64,000 nt of DNA from Microbacterium protaetiae (lineage in GTDB: Bacteria; Actinomycetota; Actinomycetes; Actinomycetales; Microbacteriaceae), in the NCBI RefSeq assembly GCF_004135285.1, contig NZ_CP035494.1, positions 1,860,001 through 1,924,000 on the forward strand. The letters are read 5' to 3'. Every line of letters starts with the position of its first letter. The stretch's first letter is position 1. Positions 1 through 8,760 of the stretch are shown in pieces. Position numbers and translations under genes: made by a program. The notes below the pieces were generated by a model. The model saw only the letters and a list, made by a program, of their open reading frames with translations. It made no database searches and was not told the origin of the DNA.

Positions 1-150
1 CCACAGCGAGTAGTTCGCGATGCGGAACGACGCTATCGCCCACGGAATCGTGACGATCGGAACGCACAGCAGCACGCCTGCTGCGACGTATCCGAGAAAC
101 AGCCAGAACCCGGCGAAGATCACCCAGATGATGTTGAGGATCGTGCGCAT
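1..150 (-). CDS. YccF-family inner membrane protein, N-terminal part (cut by window edge)
   Basis: Fifty codons read on the minus strand from an ATG at 150 and run off the start of the window. The peptide opens MRTILNIIWVIFAG and continues through two hydrophobic stretches (about residues 6-24 and 26-40) separated by a single Gly-Tyr turn, with the pattern W-x-x-A-x-F-R-I-A-N-Y-S-L-W. That is the opening of the YccF domain (DUF307), a small membrane protein of unknown function. Only the first half of the usual length is present, so completeness cannot be judged. Start choice is the only ATG available and gives the normal family N-terminus. Confidence 0.75.
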   Translation of the reverse strand, partial: MRTILNIIWVIFAGFWLFLGYVAAGVLLCVPIVTIPWAIASFRIANYSLW

Positions 151-196
151 GGTGCCATCATCGCAGACGCGACGCGGCGCGGCGCGGTGCGGTGAG

Positions 197-298
197 GTGC
201 GGCGGGGCCGGGCGTGGTTGCGGTGGGGCGCGTCTGCGGTGGGCGCGGTGCGGCGGGGCCGGGCGTGGTTGCGGCGGGGCGCGTCTGCGGTGGGGTCG
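197..298. repeat. two tandem copies of a 51-bp G-rich unit
   Basis: A 51-bp unit beginning GTGCGGCGGGGCCGGGCGTG occurs at 197-247 and again at 248-298 with very few differences, followed by a partial third copy. The strand shown is almost pure G/T/C with runs of G. No gene is supported here; the open frames across it are low-complexity Arg/Ala/Gly translations. Confidence 0.8.
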
Positions 299-336
299 TG
301 CGGTGGGGTTGTGCGGCGGGCCAACGTACGGTGCAT

Positions 337-613
337 TCAGTCGTCACATATGGCCCCCGTTTGTGTGCCGGAGGGGCCATATGCGACGACTGAACGGGGG
401 GTGCGGGTTTTCGGTCGTCACGTGTGGCCCCCGTGAGGCGGGTGGAGGGGCCATATGCGACGACTGAACGGGGGTGCAGGTTCTCGGTCGTCACGTATGG
501 CCCCCGCTGGGCGCGCGGAGGGGCCATATGCGACGACTGAACGGGGGCGCTGGTTTTCGGTCGTCACGTATGGCCCCCGCTGGGCGCGTGGAGGGGCCAT
601 ATGCGACGACTGA
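337..613. repeat. array of four long hairpins, 73-bp period
   Basis: Four units begin at about 337, 413, 486 and 559, spaced 73-74 bp. Each has a left arm of the form TCGTCACATATGGCCCC and a right arm GGGGCCATATGCGACGA, which are near-perfect inverted complements of about 20 bp with a 13-17 bp spacer. Spacers differ more than arms, so the stems seem to be conserved. Between units is a short ACGGGGG-rich linker. No ORF with coding character spans the array. It is not CRISPR: the repeated part is itself the palindrome and there are no unique spacers of constant size. Confidence 0.85.
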
Positions 614-757
614 AGCCCGGCGCCGCGGGCCAAGCCCGGCGCCGCGGGCCAAGCCCGGCGCCGCGGGCCAAGCCCGGCGCCGCGGGCCAAGCCCGGTGCC
701 GCAGGCCAAGCCCGGCGCCGCAGGCAAGCGCGGCGCCGCAGGCAAGCGCGGCGCCGG
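614..757. repeat. 19-bp minisatellite, about eight copies
   Basis: The unit AGCCCGGCGCCGCGGGCCA is repeated head to tail with starts at 614, 633, 652, 671, 690 and 709, then degenerates into 18-bp variants (AGCGCGGCGCCGCAGGCA) up to about 757. It abuts the last hairpin of the array on its left and lies just after the stop of the LacI-family gene on its right, so it fills the 3' flank of that gene. Confidence 0.85.
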
Positions 758-799
758 ACCACCGGTGCGCGACAACGCACCGCGCGCGCAGCGCCGAGT

Positions 800-1795
800 T
801 CAGGCGCTCTGTCGCCGCACCAGCGTGGTGGGCAATGTCACCGCTCGCGGCGGCGCGCCCTCGATCACCTCGAGCAGCAGCGTGACCATCTCGGCGCTTA
901 TCTGCTCCCACGGCTGACGCATCGTGGTGATGCCGGGATCGCTGGTCTCGGCCAGTCCCGAGTCGTCGAAGCCGGCCACGGCGACGTCGTCGGGCACGCG
1001 CAGGCCGGCCTGCTTCAGTGCCGAGATCGCGCCCGCCGCCATAAGGTCGTTCGCCGCGAAGACGGCGTCGAAGTCGCGATCGTGGCGCAGCAGAGAGTTC
1101 AGCGCCTGCACGCCCGATGCGACCGAGTAATCCCCGGTCTCGACGAGGTCGGGATCGAAATCGTCACCGAGCTCGTCGCGGAATCCCTCGAGGCGGTAAC
1201 GCCCACCCGGGGTGTCGGGTGGGCCGGCGATCATGGCCAGACGCCGGTATCCGCGCTCGCGCAGGTAGCGCACCATGGTGCGCGCTGACTCTTCCTCTTC
1301 GACAGACACGGTGCCCACCTCGACATCGTGTCCGAGGGGGATGCCGCAGCTGACGGTGGGGATGCCGGCGTTCACGAGCTTCTCGAGCAGGGGATCGGAT
1401 TCGTGCGAAGAGATCAGCAGCACGCCGTCGACGTGTCCGGCTTGCACGAAGTGCGTGACGGTCTTGCGTTCGGCGGGAGTGGATGCCACGAGCAGCACGA
1501 GTGTCATCGATCGCTGTGCGAGCGCCTCGGCGGCGCCCTTGAGCAATCGCGCGAAAGTGGGGTCGGCGAACAACAGCTGCTGCGGCTCGGTCACCAGGAA
1601 CGCAAGGGACTGGGCACGGCCGGTGGCCAGGCTGCGTGCGTGGTGGTTGGCGGTGTATCCGGTGCGCGCAATCGCGTCTTCGATCGCGGCCCGCGCGTCG
1701 GGCGAGACCCAGTGACCGCCGTTGATGAACCGCGAGACAGTGCCCCGCGAGACACCGGATGCCGCGGCGACATCGCGGATCGTCGGCCGTTTCAC
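800..1795 (-). CDS. LacI-family transcriptional repressor
   Basis: About 331 residues, the normal LacI length. The N-terminal helix-turn-helix is clear (TIRDVAAASGVSRGTVSRF, then the hinge helix around TGYTANHHARSLATG), followed by a periplasmic-binding-protein-like ligand domain with AFLVTEP, GVLLIS, GYRRLAMIAG and AVFAANDLMAAGA. I place the start at the GTG at 1795 because GGAGGA lies just upstream and the HTH then starts at residue 4; an in-frame GTG at 1852 would add 19 residues without family support. It is divergent from the beta-galactosidase gene, and two matching 18-bp palindromes lie in the shared intergenic region, so it probably represses the GH42-importer unit and itself, with a beta-galactoside or its breakdown product as inducer (inference). 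Confidence 0.9.
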   Translation of the reverse strand: MKRPTIRDVAAASGVSRGTVSRFINGGHWVSPDARAAIEDAIARTGYTANHHARSLATGRAQSLAFLVTEPQQLLFADPTFARLLKGAAEALAQRSMTLVLLVASTPAERKTVTHFVQAGHVDGVLLISSHESDPLLEKLVNAGIPTVSCGIPLGHDVEVGTVSVEEEESARTMVRYLRERGYRRLAMIAGPPDTPGGRYRLEGFRDELGDDFDPDLVETGDYSVASGVQALNSLLRHDRDFDAVFAANDLMAAGAISALKQAGLRVPDDVAVAGFDDSGLAETSDPGITTMRQPWEQISAEMVTLLLEVIEGAPPRAVTLPTTLVRRQSA

Positions 1796-1859
1796 GCGCT
1801 CCTCCACGGCAGTGACTCTACCGCGACAGCGCGCGGCTGCAGCATCCCCCACTCACGTG

Positions 1860-1877
1860 ACTGTGACCGATCACAGT
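1860..1877. promoter_or_regulatory. LacI-type operator 1
   Basis: ACTGTGACCGATCACAGT is an 18-bp palindrome with one mismatched pair. It lies 65 bp upstream of the regulator start and 91 bp upstream of the GH42 start. The even palindrome with a central CpG is typical for LacI-family operators. A second, closely matching site is at 1929-1946, supporting a shared binding protein. Confidence 0.75.
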
Positions 1878-1928
1878 TGCGTAACGATGGCGCAGAAGCC
1901 ATTTGCCAAACCTGGCCGCTCAGCCCAG

Positions 1929-1946
1929 ACTGGGACCGGTCACAGT
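1929..1946. promoter_or_regulatory. LacI-type operator 2
   Basis: ACTGGGACCGGTCACAGT differs from operator 1 at two positions and is also palindromic with one mismatched pair. It ends 21 bp before the GH42 start codon, where a bound repressor would cover the ribosome-binding region or early transcript. Centre-to-centre distance to operator 1 is 69 bp, compatible with looping by a tetramer, although that is inference. Confidence 0.75.
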
Positions 1947-1967
1947 CCGACGATCCGCTGGAGCATC

Positions 1968-3974
1968 ATGACGCCCGAACCCCGTTGGCCCGCTCTCGAG
2001 GGCATCGCCTACGGCGGCGATTACACCCCGGAGCAGTGGCCGCGCGAGACATGGCGTGACGACGTCGCGCTGATGCGCGAGGCCGGCGTCAATCTCGTCA
2101 GCGTCGGGATCTTCGCCTGGGCGCTGGTCGAGACCAGTGAAGGCGTCTTCGACTTCAGCTGGCTTGATGAGGTGCTCGATCTGCTGCACGAGAACGGCAT
2201 CCACGTCGACCTCGGCACGCCCACTGCGTCACCGCCGGCCTGGTTCTTCGCGCAGCATCCCGAAGCCCGCGTCCGCACCGCCGACGGCACCGTCATGGGC
2301 TTTGGTGCGCGGGGGATGGCGTCGCACTCGTCGCCGGCATATCGTGCGGCCATCGTGCGTATCGCCACGGCTCTGGCCGAGCGTTACGGCTCCCACCCGG
2401 CCGTCGTGCTCTGGCACGTGCACAACGAATACGGCGTGCCGGTGGGCGAGGACTACTCCGAACAGTCGGTGCACGCGTTCCGCGACTGGCTGCGCGAGAA
2501 GTACGGCACCCTCGATGCCCTCAACGCCGCGTGGGGCACCGCATTCTGGGGCCAGCACTACACCGCGTGGGAGCACATCGGCGCGCCCGCGGCCGCTCCG
2601 TCGGTGATAAACCCCGCGCAGCGACTGGATTTCAGCCGGTTCACCGATCACCAGCTGCGGCAGTGCTTCATCGCCGAACGCGACGCCATCCGCGCGCACG
2701 CATCGCAGCCGATCACGACGAACTTCATGGCCAACCAGAGCTGGACCACCGACCTGTGGGCGTGGGCCCGCGAGGTCGACATCGTCTCAGACGACCACTA
2801 TTTGTGGGCTGCCGACACCGAGGCCGAGATCGGGCTGGCGATGGCCGCCGACCTGTCCCGCAGCGTCGGTGGCGGCAAACCGTGGATTCTCATGGAGCAC
2901 TCCACCTCGGCAGTGAACTGGCAGCCGCGCAACATCGCCAAGCGCCCCGGTGAGATGGCCCGAAACTCGCTGACGCACCTGGGTCGCGGCGCCGATGCGA
3001 TCCTGTTCTTCCAGTGGCGTGCTTCGCGCTCGGGGGCAGAGAAGTTCCACTCGGCGATGGTGCCGCACGCCGGCACCGGTTCGCGCGTCTGGCGCGAGGT
3101 CGTCGAGCTCGGTGACGTGCTGGGCCGGCTGGGCGAGGTGTGCGGTGCGCGGGTGGTGGCGGATGCCGCAGTGCTGTGGGACTTCGAGTCGTTCTGGGCG
3201 CAAGACCAGGAGTGGCGGCCTTCGGTGGATGTCACCCACAAAGAGCGCACCCGCGCGTTCTACGAGCAACTGTGGCGCGACGGGGTCACGGTCGATTTCG
3301 CGCTGCCCGGTCAGGATCTCTCCGCCTACAAGCTCGTGGTCGTGCCGGCGCAGTATCTGCTGCGCGGGGCCGATGCCGACAACCTCAACCGTTATGTGGC
3401 GGCGGGCGGCACACTGCTGGTCTCGTTCTTCTCCGGCATCGTCGACGAGAACGACGCTGTGCACGCCGGCGGATTCGGCGCCCCTCTCGAGCCATCGCTC
3501 GGTCTGCGGGTCGAGGAGTTCTTGCCACTGCGCGCGGGCGAGACGTGCCGACTGGACTGGGCGGGGCGTGAACTGAGCGCCGACGCCTGGCAGGAAGACC
3601 TTGTGACGACCACCGCCGAGACGCTCGCGAGGTATGTCGACGGGCCCGGCGCGGGCCGTCCCGCCATCACTCGCAATACCTGCGGCGCGGGGGTCGGCTG
3701 GTACCTGAGCACCCGCCTCGACCGGGCGGGACTGGCTGCCGTGCTGGCGGCCGTCTACGCCGATGCCGGTCTGTCTCGGTCGGATCTGCCCGCCGGCTTG
3801 GAGGTCGTGACACGTCGTGCCGACAAGGTCGACTACATCGTCGCGATCAACCACGGCGACCACCCTGTGCGCCTGCCGGCGACCGGTGTCGATCTCGTTT
3901 CGACAACCCAGGCAGACGGAGATCTCGAGATCGCAGCCGGCGGGGTCGCCGTCATCCGCTCTCCTCATGCGTAA
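1968..3974 (+). CDS. GH42 beta-galactosidase
   Basis: 668 residues, typical for family GH42. The protein opens with GIAYGGDYTPEQWP, the family's signature N-terminus. The acid/base Glu is in WHVHNEYG and the nucleophile Glu in ILMEHSTSAVNWQ. The TIM barrel is followed by the trimerisation domain (ALPGQDLSAYKLVVVPAQYLL region) and a small beta domain at the C-terminus. No signal peptide, so it should act in the cytoplasm on imported galactosides. I chose the ATG at 1968 (GGAG 4 bp upstream); the open frame extends further 5' through the operators without protein-like sequence. It heads the operon with the importer genes, as in Bacillus gan operons. Confidence 0.93.
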   Translation: MTPEPRWPALEGIAYGGDYTPEQWPRETWRDDVALMREAGVNLVSVGIFAWALVETSEGVFDFSWLDEVLDLLHENGIHVDLGTPTASPPAWFFAQHPEARVRTADGTVMGFGARGMASHSSPAYRAAIVRIATALAERYGSHPAVVLWHVHNEYGVPVGEDYSEQSVHAFRDWLREKYGTLDALNAAWGTAFWGQHYTAWEHIGAPAAAPSVINPAQRLDFSRFTDHQLRQCFIAERDAIRAHASQPITTNFMANQSWTTDLWAWAREVDIVSDDHYLWAADTEAEIGLAMAADLSRSVGGGKPWILMEHSTSAVNWQPRNIAKRPGEMARNSLTHLGRGADAILFFQWRASRSGAEKFHSAMVPHAGTGSRVWREVVELGDVLGRLGEVCGARVVADAAVLWDFESFWAQDQEWRPSVDVTHKERTRAFYEQLWRDGVTVDFALPGQDLSAYKLVVVPAQYLLRGADADNLNRYVAAGGTLLVSFFSGIVDENDAVHAGGFGAPLEPSLGLRVEEFLPLRAGETCRLDWAGRELSADAWQEDLVTTTAETLARYVDGPGAGRPAITRNTCGAGVGWYLSTRLDRAGLAAVLAAVYADAGLSRSDLPAGLEVVTRRADKVDYIVAINHGDHPVRLPATGVDLVSTTQADGDLEIAAGGVAVIRSPHA

Positions 3975-4035
3975 CACCCACCACACTGCGTGGGCGGTCA
4001 GAAAGCCGCCGCGCACAACTCGGAAGGAACCGAAA

Positions 4036-5277
4036 ATGCGAAAGATGGGAATCGGCATCGTCGCCCTCGCGTCGACGGCCGTGCTCCTGGCCGGCTGCAG
4101 CGGCGGAGGCGGCACCGCGCAGCCGACGGACACACAGACAGCGATCGACGCCACCGGCGTCACGCTCACGATCTGGACCGACGAGAACCGCAAGCCGGCG
4201 ATCGAGGCGGCGGCCAAGACATTCGAAGAAGAGACCGGCGCGAAGATCGAGCTGGTCCAGAAGAACTTCGACGACATCCGCAACGACTTCATCAATCAGG
4301 TGCCCACCGGTTCGGGCCCCGACATCACCATCGGCGCGCACGACTGGCTCGGCGCCTTGGTGTCGGCCGGTGTCGTCTCCACCATCGACCTCGGCGACAA
4401 GGCCTCGTCGTTCGAGAAGGTCGCGCTCGAGGCGATGACCTACGACGGGCAGCTGTACGCGCTGCCGTACTCGCTGGAGACCGTGGCCCTCATCCAGAAC
4501 ACCGACCTGGTGGGAGAAGACGCCCCGGCCACGTGGGACGACATGATCGACAAGGGCAAGGCCTCGGGTGCCGAGCGGCCGTTCGTCATCCAGACTGCCG
4601 GGCAGACCGGTGACGCCTACACGATGTACCCGTTCCAGACGTCGTTCGGCGCCCCGGTGTTCGTGCAAGACGACTCGGGCTCGTACACGAACCAGGTCGG
4701 CATGGGCGGCGACGAGGGTGTGGCGTTCGCGAAGTGGCTCGGTGCCAACGGCAAGAAGGGCACCGGCATCATCTCGACCACCATCGACTACGACACCAAC
4801 AACGAACTGTTCGCCGCAGGCAAGGCCGCCTACACCGTCGCCGGCCCGTGGGCAATCGAGGCTCTCACGACCAAGGGCGTGAAGGTCAAGGTCAACCCGG
4901 TGCCGTCGGCCGGTGGCGAGACCGCCTCGCCGTTCGTGGGTGTGCAGGGCTTCTACATCAGCTCGCAGAGCAAGAACCAGCTCGTCGCTCAGGAGTTCCT
5001 CACGAACTACCTGGCCACGTACGACGCGCAGAAGGCACTGTACGAGGCCGACCCGCGCATCCCGGCATGGACCGATCTGGCCAACGATGTGGCATCCGAC
5101 CCCAACACGGCCGGATTCCTCGCCCAGACCAAGGTCGGCGTGCCGATGCCGTCGATTCCCGAGATGGGCTCGGTGTGGGACCTCTGGAACGCCGCCCAGG
5201 TGCAGATCATCAACGGCGCCAACCCCGAGACCACCTGGAACAAGATGGTCGCCGACCTGGAGAAGGCGATCAGCTGA
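4036..5277 (+). CDS. carbohydrate ABC transporter substrate-binding lipoprotein (MalE-like)
   Basis: 413 residues with a lipoprotein signal: MRKMGIGIV, a hydrophobic stretch and the lipobox VLLAGC with Cys21, then a Gly/Thr linker. The mature part carries LTIWTDENRKPAIEAAAKTF, GSGPDITIGAHDWLG and the internal region around FAAGKAAYTVAGPWAIEAL, all typical of extracellular solute-binding family 1 proteins of the maltose/maltodextrin type. GGAAGGAA precedes the ATG. It follows the GH42 gene by 61 bp and precedes two MalF/MalG-like permeases. The ligand is probably a beta-galactoside or galacto-oligosaccharide, judged from the enzyme neighbour only. Confidence 0.92.
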   Translation: MRKMGIGIVALASTAVLLAGCSGGGGTAQPTDTQTAIDATGVTLTIWTDENRKPAIEAAAKTFEEETGAKIELVQKNFDDIRNDFINQVPTGSGPDITIGAHDWLGALVSAGVVSTIDLGDKASSFEKVALEAMTYDGQLYALPYSLETVALIQNTDLVGEDAPATWDDMIDKGKASGAERPFVIQTAGQTGDAYTMYPFQTSFGAPVFVQDDSGSYTNQVGMGGDEGVAFAKWLGANGKKGTGIISTTIDYDTNNELFAAGKAAYTVAGPWAIEALTTKGVKVKVNPVPSAGGETASPFVGVQGFYISSQSKNQLVAQEFLTNYLATYDAQKALYEADPRIPAWTDLANDVASDPNTAGFLAQTKVGVPMPSIPEMGSVWDLWNAAQVQIINGANPETTWNKMVADLEKAIS

Positions 5278-5284
5278 TCAGTCT

Positions 5285-5314
5285 CCCGGGGGCGGGGCCC
5301 GACCCGCCCCCGGG
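5285..5314 (+). other. intercistronic hairpin between binding protein and permease genes
   Basis: CCCGGGGGCGGG and CCCGCCCCCGGG form a perfect 12-bp stem with a 6-bp loop (GCCCGA), starting 8 bp after the binding-protein stop and ending 33 bp before the next start. There is no T run, so full termination is unlikely. The same arrangement between malE and malF in other bacteria stabilises the upstream message and lowers permease expression; that role here is inference. Confidence 0.7.
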
Positions 5315-5347
5315 TATCTCCACGTACAGTGCCGTCAGGAGGAGCAC

Positions 5348-6979
5348 ATGCCGTCGTCGCAGGAAGCCGTTCACGCCGTCGCCCCACAGCGATCGCGAGG
5401 CGCCCTCACCCCGCCCGAAGCGCTCGCGCGGCGCTGGGACGGACTCGGCTGGGGCTTCCTCGTGAAGCTCGTGCTGATGGCCCTGGTCAACGCGATGGGG
5501 ATCTTGGCCGCCATCCAGGCGTTCCGCGCCGAGTCATGGCTCATCTTCGGCGTCGCGATCGCTCTGCTGGTCGCCGCCGACATCGTCTACTTCACTAAGA
5601 AGACGCTCCCGCTGAAGTATCTGCTGCCCGGGCTGGTGTTCCTTCTGGTGTTCCAGGTCTTCATCTTCGGATACACCGCCTACATCGCCTTCACCAACTA
5701 CGGCACCGGTCACGTCGGCACCCAGGACCAGGCCGTCAGCGCGGCACTGAGCCAGGGCGAGCGTCGCGTGGAGGGCTCGCCGACCTACCAGCTGGCCGTC
5801 ATCGAACGCGGCGACGTGCTGGGCTTTGCCATCAACGACAACGGCACGGTCAAGGTCGGCAGCCAAGACCAGCCGTTGCAGGTCGTCTCGGGCGCGCAGG
5901 CGGCCGGCACCAGCGCGCCGACCGAGGTTCCCGGCTGGACGGTCATCTCGCGGCAGGCACTGATCAGCGACCAGACCCTGCAGCAGCAGGTCGTCGGCTT
6001 GCGTGTGCCGATCTCCGACGATCCGAATGACGGGTCGATCCGCACGCTCGACGGTTTGTCGGGCGCCGTCTACACCTCCACGATGACGTGGGATGCCGCA
6101 GCCCAGACGATCACCGATACGGCGACCGGCACCGTCTATCACGCGACCTCGGCGGGTACGTTCCGCTCCGACGACGGCACCGAACTGCCGACCGGCTGGG
6201 TCGTGCACGTCGGATTCGACAATTTCCTGCGCCTTTTCACCGACTCCACCATGCTCAAGCCGCTCGGGATGGTCACGGCGTGGACCTTCGCGTTCGCCAT
6301 CTTGTCGGTGCTGTTGCCATTCGCGCTCGGGCTCGTGTTCGCCATCATCTACAACGACCCGCGGGTGCGCGGGCGCAAGGCGATGCGCACGCTGTTCATC
6401 CTGCCGTATGCATTCCCCGCCTTCATGTCGGCGCTGCTGTTCCGTGGCATGTTCAACTCGGAGTTCGGCGTCATCAACCAGTTCTTCTTCTTCGGCGCCG
6501 ACATCGACTGGCTCGGCAATCCGTGGCTGGCTCGCGGTGCCGTGCTGTTCGTGAACGTCTGGCTGACCTACCCCTACTACTTCCTGGTCTGCACGGGAGC
6601 CCTGCAGTCGCTTCCCGGCGACGTTCTGGAAGCGGCCTCGATCGACGGCGCCGGGCGATGGCGCACGATGCGCTCGCTCCTTCTGCCGCTCGTTCTCGTC
6701 TCCACGGCACCCTTGTTGATCTCGTCGTTCGCCTTCAGTTTCAACAACTTCACGATCATCTACATGTTCAACAACGGTGGGCCGGCCATACCCGGCGCGC
6801 CGTACGCGCTCGGGGCCACCGACATCCTCATCTCGGCGATCTGGGACATCTCCGGGGTCTCGGGCGGCAAGGCCGACTACGGTCTGGCCAGCGCCCTGTC
6901 CATCATCGTGTTCATCGTCGTGGGCGCCATCGCCGCTCTCGCGTTTCGGCAGACCCGCAGGCTGGAGGAGTTCCAGTGA
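5348..6979 (+). CDS. carbohydrate ABC transporter permease, MalF-like with large extracytoplasmic loop
   Basis: 543 residues, near the length of E. coli MalF rather than the usual 290-residue sugar permease. Three N-terminal membrane segments (about residues 38-58, 62-80, 88-112) are followed by a hydrophilic insert of roughly 170 residues (about 118-290) that corresponds to the MalF P2 loop. The core permease follows, with the cytoplasmic EAA motif EAASIDGAGRWRTMRSLLLP. AGGAGGAGCAC precedes the ATG at 5348. The downstream permease gene overlaps its stop (GTGA). No transport ATPase gene is nearby; actinobacteria often use one shared ATPase of the MsiK type encoded elsewhere. Confidence 0.92.
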   Translation: MPSSQEAVHAVAPQRSRGALTPPEALARRWDGLGWGFLVKLVLMALVNAMGILAAIQAFRAESWLIFGVAIALLVAADIVYFTKKTLPLKYLLPGLVFLLVFQVFIFGYTAYIAFTNYGTGHVGTQDQAVSAALSQGERRVEGSPTYQLAVIERGDVLGFAINDNGTVKVGSQDQPLQVVSGAQAAGTSAPTEVPGWTVISRQALISDQTLQQQVVGLRVPISDDPNDGSIRTLDGLSGAVYTSTMTWDAAAQTITDTATGTVYHATSAGTFRSDDGTELPTGWVVHVGFDNFLRLFTDSTMLKPLGMVTAWTFAFAILSVLLPFALGLVFAIIYNDPRVRGRKAMRTLFILPYAFPAFMSALLFRGMFNSEFGVINQFFFFGADIDWLGNPWLARGAVLFVNVWLTYPYYFLVCTGALQSLPGDVLEAASIDGAGRWRTMRSLLLPLVLVSTAPLLISSFAFSFNNFTIIYMFNNGGPAIPGAPYALGATDILISAIWDISGVSGGKADYGLASALSIIVFIVVGAIAALAFRQTRRLEEFQ

Positions 6980-7875
6980 CCACCCACGCCACCGCGCAGG
7001 TCGCGGCATCCCACCCCCGTCGTCCCGGGCAGCGTCGACGTTGGCTGCTCGAGGTCGGTTGGAAGTATCTGCTGGCCATCGTCATCGTCTTCTATGCGGT
7101 CTTTCCGCTGGTGTACGTCGTCTCGGCCTCGTTCAACCCGGGTGGCAATCTGGCCGCCAGCAACCAGATCTTCCAGGTGTTCGACATCGCGAACTTCCGC
7201 GCACTGGCCGGCACCCGGTACTGGACCTGGTACGGCAACACCTTGTTCATCGGCGGTGTCGCCGCGATCGGTGCCGTGCTCATGGGCGCGTGCGCCGCAT
7301 ATGCCTTCTCGCGATTCCGGTTCCGTGGGCGCCGCACAAGCCTGACTGCGCTGCTGATCATCCAGATGTTCCCGCAGGCGCTCGCGTTCGTGGCGATCTT
7401 CCTCATGCTGCTCGCCCTGGGCGAGGTGGTGCCCGCACTCGGGCTCGACTCGAAGATCGCGCTGATCTGCGTGTACCTGGGTGGAGCGCTCGGCACGAAC
7501 ACGTTCCTCATGTACGGGTTCTTCAACACGATCCCGATCGAGCTCGACGAGTCGGCCAAGATCGACGGCGCCACCCACGCGCAGGTGTTCTGGCGCATCA
7601 TCATGCCGCTGGTCACTCCGATTCTCGCCGTGGTCGCCCTGCTGGCGTTCATCGCGTCGTTCGGTGACTACATCGTCGCGAAGATCGTGCTGGTCTCTGA
7701 GGGCAACTGGACCCTCGCAGTGGGCATGTACCAGTGGGTCTCGAACCAGCTGTCGTCGAACTGGGGGCTGTTCGCCGCCGGGGCGGTGCTCGCGGCGATC
7801 CCCGTGCTCGTACTGTTCTTCGCGCTGCAGCGCTACATCATCGGCGGGCTGACCGCGGGGTCGGTGAAGGGCTGA
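6976..7875 (+). CDS. carbohydrate ABC transporter permease, MalG-like
   Basis: 299 residues, starting at a GTG that overlaps the stop of the MalF-like gene and is preceded by GGAGGAG inside that gene. Six membrane segments are evident. The EAA loop ELDESAKIDGATHAQVFWRI sits at about residues 195-214. The protein should pair with the MalF-like subunit to form the transmembrane pore. It is the last gene of the operon; the convergent panB gene ends only 15 bp beyond its stop, with a GCTGAG/CTCAGC inverted pair in the junction that may end both transcripts. Confidence 0.92.
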   Translation: MTTHATAQVAASHPRRPGQRRRWLLEVGWKYLLAIVIVFYAVFPLVYVVSASFNPGGNLAASNQIFQVFDIANFRALAGTRYWTWYGNTLFIGGVAAIGAVLMGACAAYAFSRFRFRGRRTSLTALLIIQMFPQALAFVAIFLMLLALGEVVPALGLDSKIALICVYLGGALGTNTFLMYGFFNTIPIELDESAKIDGATHAQVFWRIIMPLVTPILAVVALLAFIASFGDYIVAKIVLVSEGNWTLAVGMYQWVSNQLSSNWGLFAAGAVLAAIPVLVLFFALQRYIIGGLTAGSVKG

Positions 7876-7890
7876 GGCGGGAGGGCCGGC

Positions 7891-8760
7891 TCAGCGCCCG
7901 AGCACGTCGCGCAGCTTGTCGGCTTCGCCGGCGGCCATGCCGTATCCGTGCGCGGTGGCGGGGTATGCTCCCGAGCGCACCTCATCGGCGTACGCCCGAA
8001 TGCCCGCGATCGTCGCCTGCCCGATCTCGGCGTAGCGCTTGACGAAACGCGCCTGATGGCCGTCGTGGATGCCCAGCAGATCGTGGAACACGAGCACTTG
8101 GCCGTCGGCGGCCGGCCCTGCGCCGATGCCGATCACCGGCACCGTGAGCCGCGGCACGATGGCCGCGGTCGCCTCGCTGGGAATCGCCTCGAACACCACC
8201 GCGAAGCATCCCGCATCCTGCAGGGCCAGCGCGTCGTCGGCGACGCGGCGTGCCGCCTCGGCGGTGCGCCCCTGCGCGCGGTAGCCGCCGAGCGCGCCGA
8301 CGCTCTGCGGGGTCAGCCCCACATGGCCCATGACCGGGATGCCGGCGGCCACGATGGCGCGGGCGCGGTCGACGCTCGTGCCACCGCGTTCGATCTTGAC
8401 CGCGTCGCATCCCGCCTCTTTCACGAACCGCTGCGCCGTGCGCACGGCCTGCTCGTCGCTGGCCTCGTACGATCCGAACGGCAGATCCCCGACCAGCAGC
8501 GGCGTGGTCAGTCCCCGGCGCACCGCGGCGGTGAGCATCAGCAGCTCATCGACGGTGACCGACACGGTGCTGGCATAGCCGAGCACGGTCATCGCGGCCG
8601 AGTCACCCACCAGCACGGCATCCACTCCCGCGGCTTCGGCCGCGCGGGCACCTGGGTGGTCGTAGGCGGTGACCATCACGAGGGGTTCGTGTGCCGCCTT
8701 CTTGCGCGCGAGGGTCTCGAACGTGATCTTCTGGGCCTGATCGGCGGGCTGCGCGCTCAT
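7891..8760 (-). CDS. panB: 3-methyl-2-oxobutanoate hydroxymethyltransferase
   Basis: 289 residues. Catalyses transfer of a hydroxymethyl group from methylene-tetrahydrofolate to 2-oxoisovalerate to give ketopantoate, the first step of pantoate synthesis, in the cytosol. Seen: [33 protein letters not shown] (metal-binding Asp), [36 protein letters not shown] and [21 protein letters not shown], all conserved PanB blocks. The ATG overlaps the panD stop (ATGA), so it is the last gene of the DUF2520-panC-panD-panB operon on this strand. Length is slightly above the E. coli enzyme because of a short N-terminal extension. Confidence 0.96.
   Translation of the reverse strand: MSAQPADQAQKITFETLARKKAAHEPLVMVTAYDHPGARAAEAAGVDAVLVGDSAAMTVLGYASTVSVTVDELLMLTAAVRRGLTTPLLVGDLPFGSYEASDEQAVRTAQRFVKEAGCDAVKIERGGTSVDRARAIVAAGIPVMGHVGLTPQSVGALGGYRAQGRTAEAARRVADDALALQDAGCFAVVFEAIPSEATAAIVPRLTVPVIGIGAGPAADGQVLVFHDLLGIHDGHQARFVKRYAEIGQATIAGIRAYADEVRSGAYPATAHGYGMAAGEADKLRDVLGR

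Noticed and set aside
337..757. Possible CRISPR array
   Set aside because: The repeated element is a palindrome with short variable loops and linkers, not direct repeats with unique spacers; no cas gene is nearby.
1722..1967. N-terminal extension of the beta-galactosidase by 82 codons
   Set aside because: It would translate the two operators and antisense of the regulator start; GH42 proteins begin at GGDYTPEQWP.
2787..4295. Long minus-strand frame opposite the GH42 and binding-protein genes
   Set aside because: Arg/His/Gly-rich, no start context, antisense to two well supported genes; typical of high-GC shadows.
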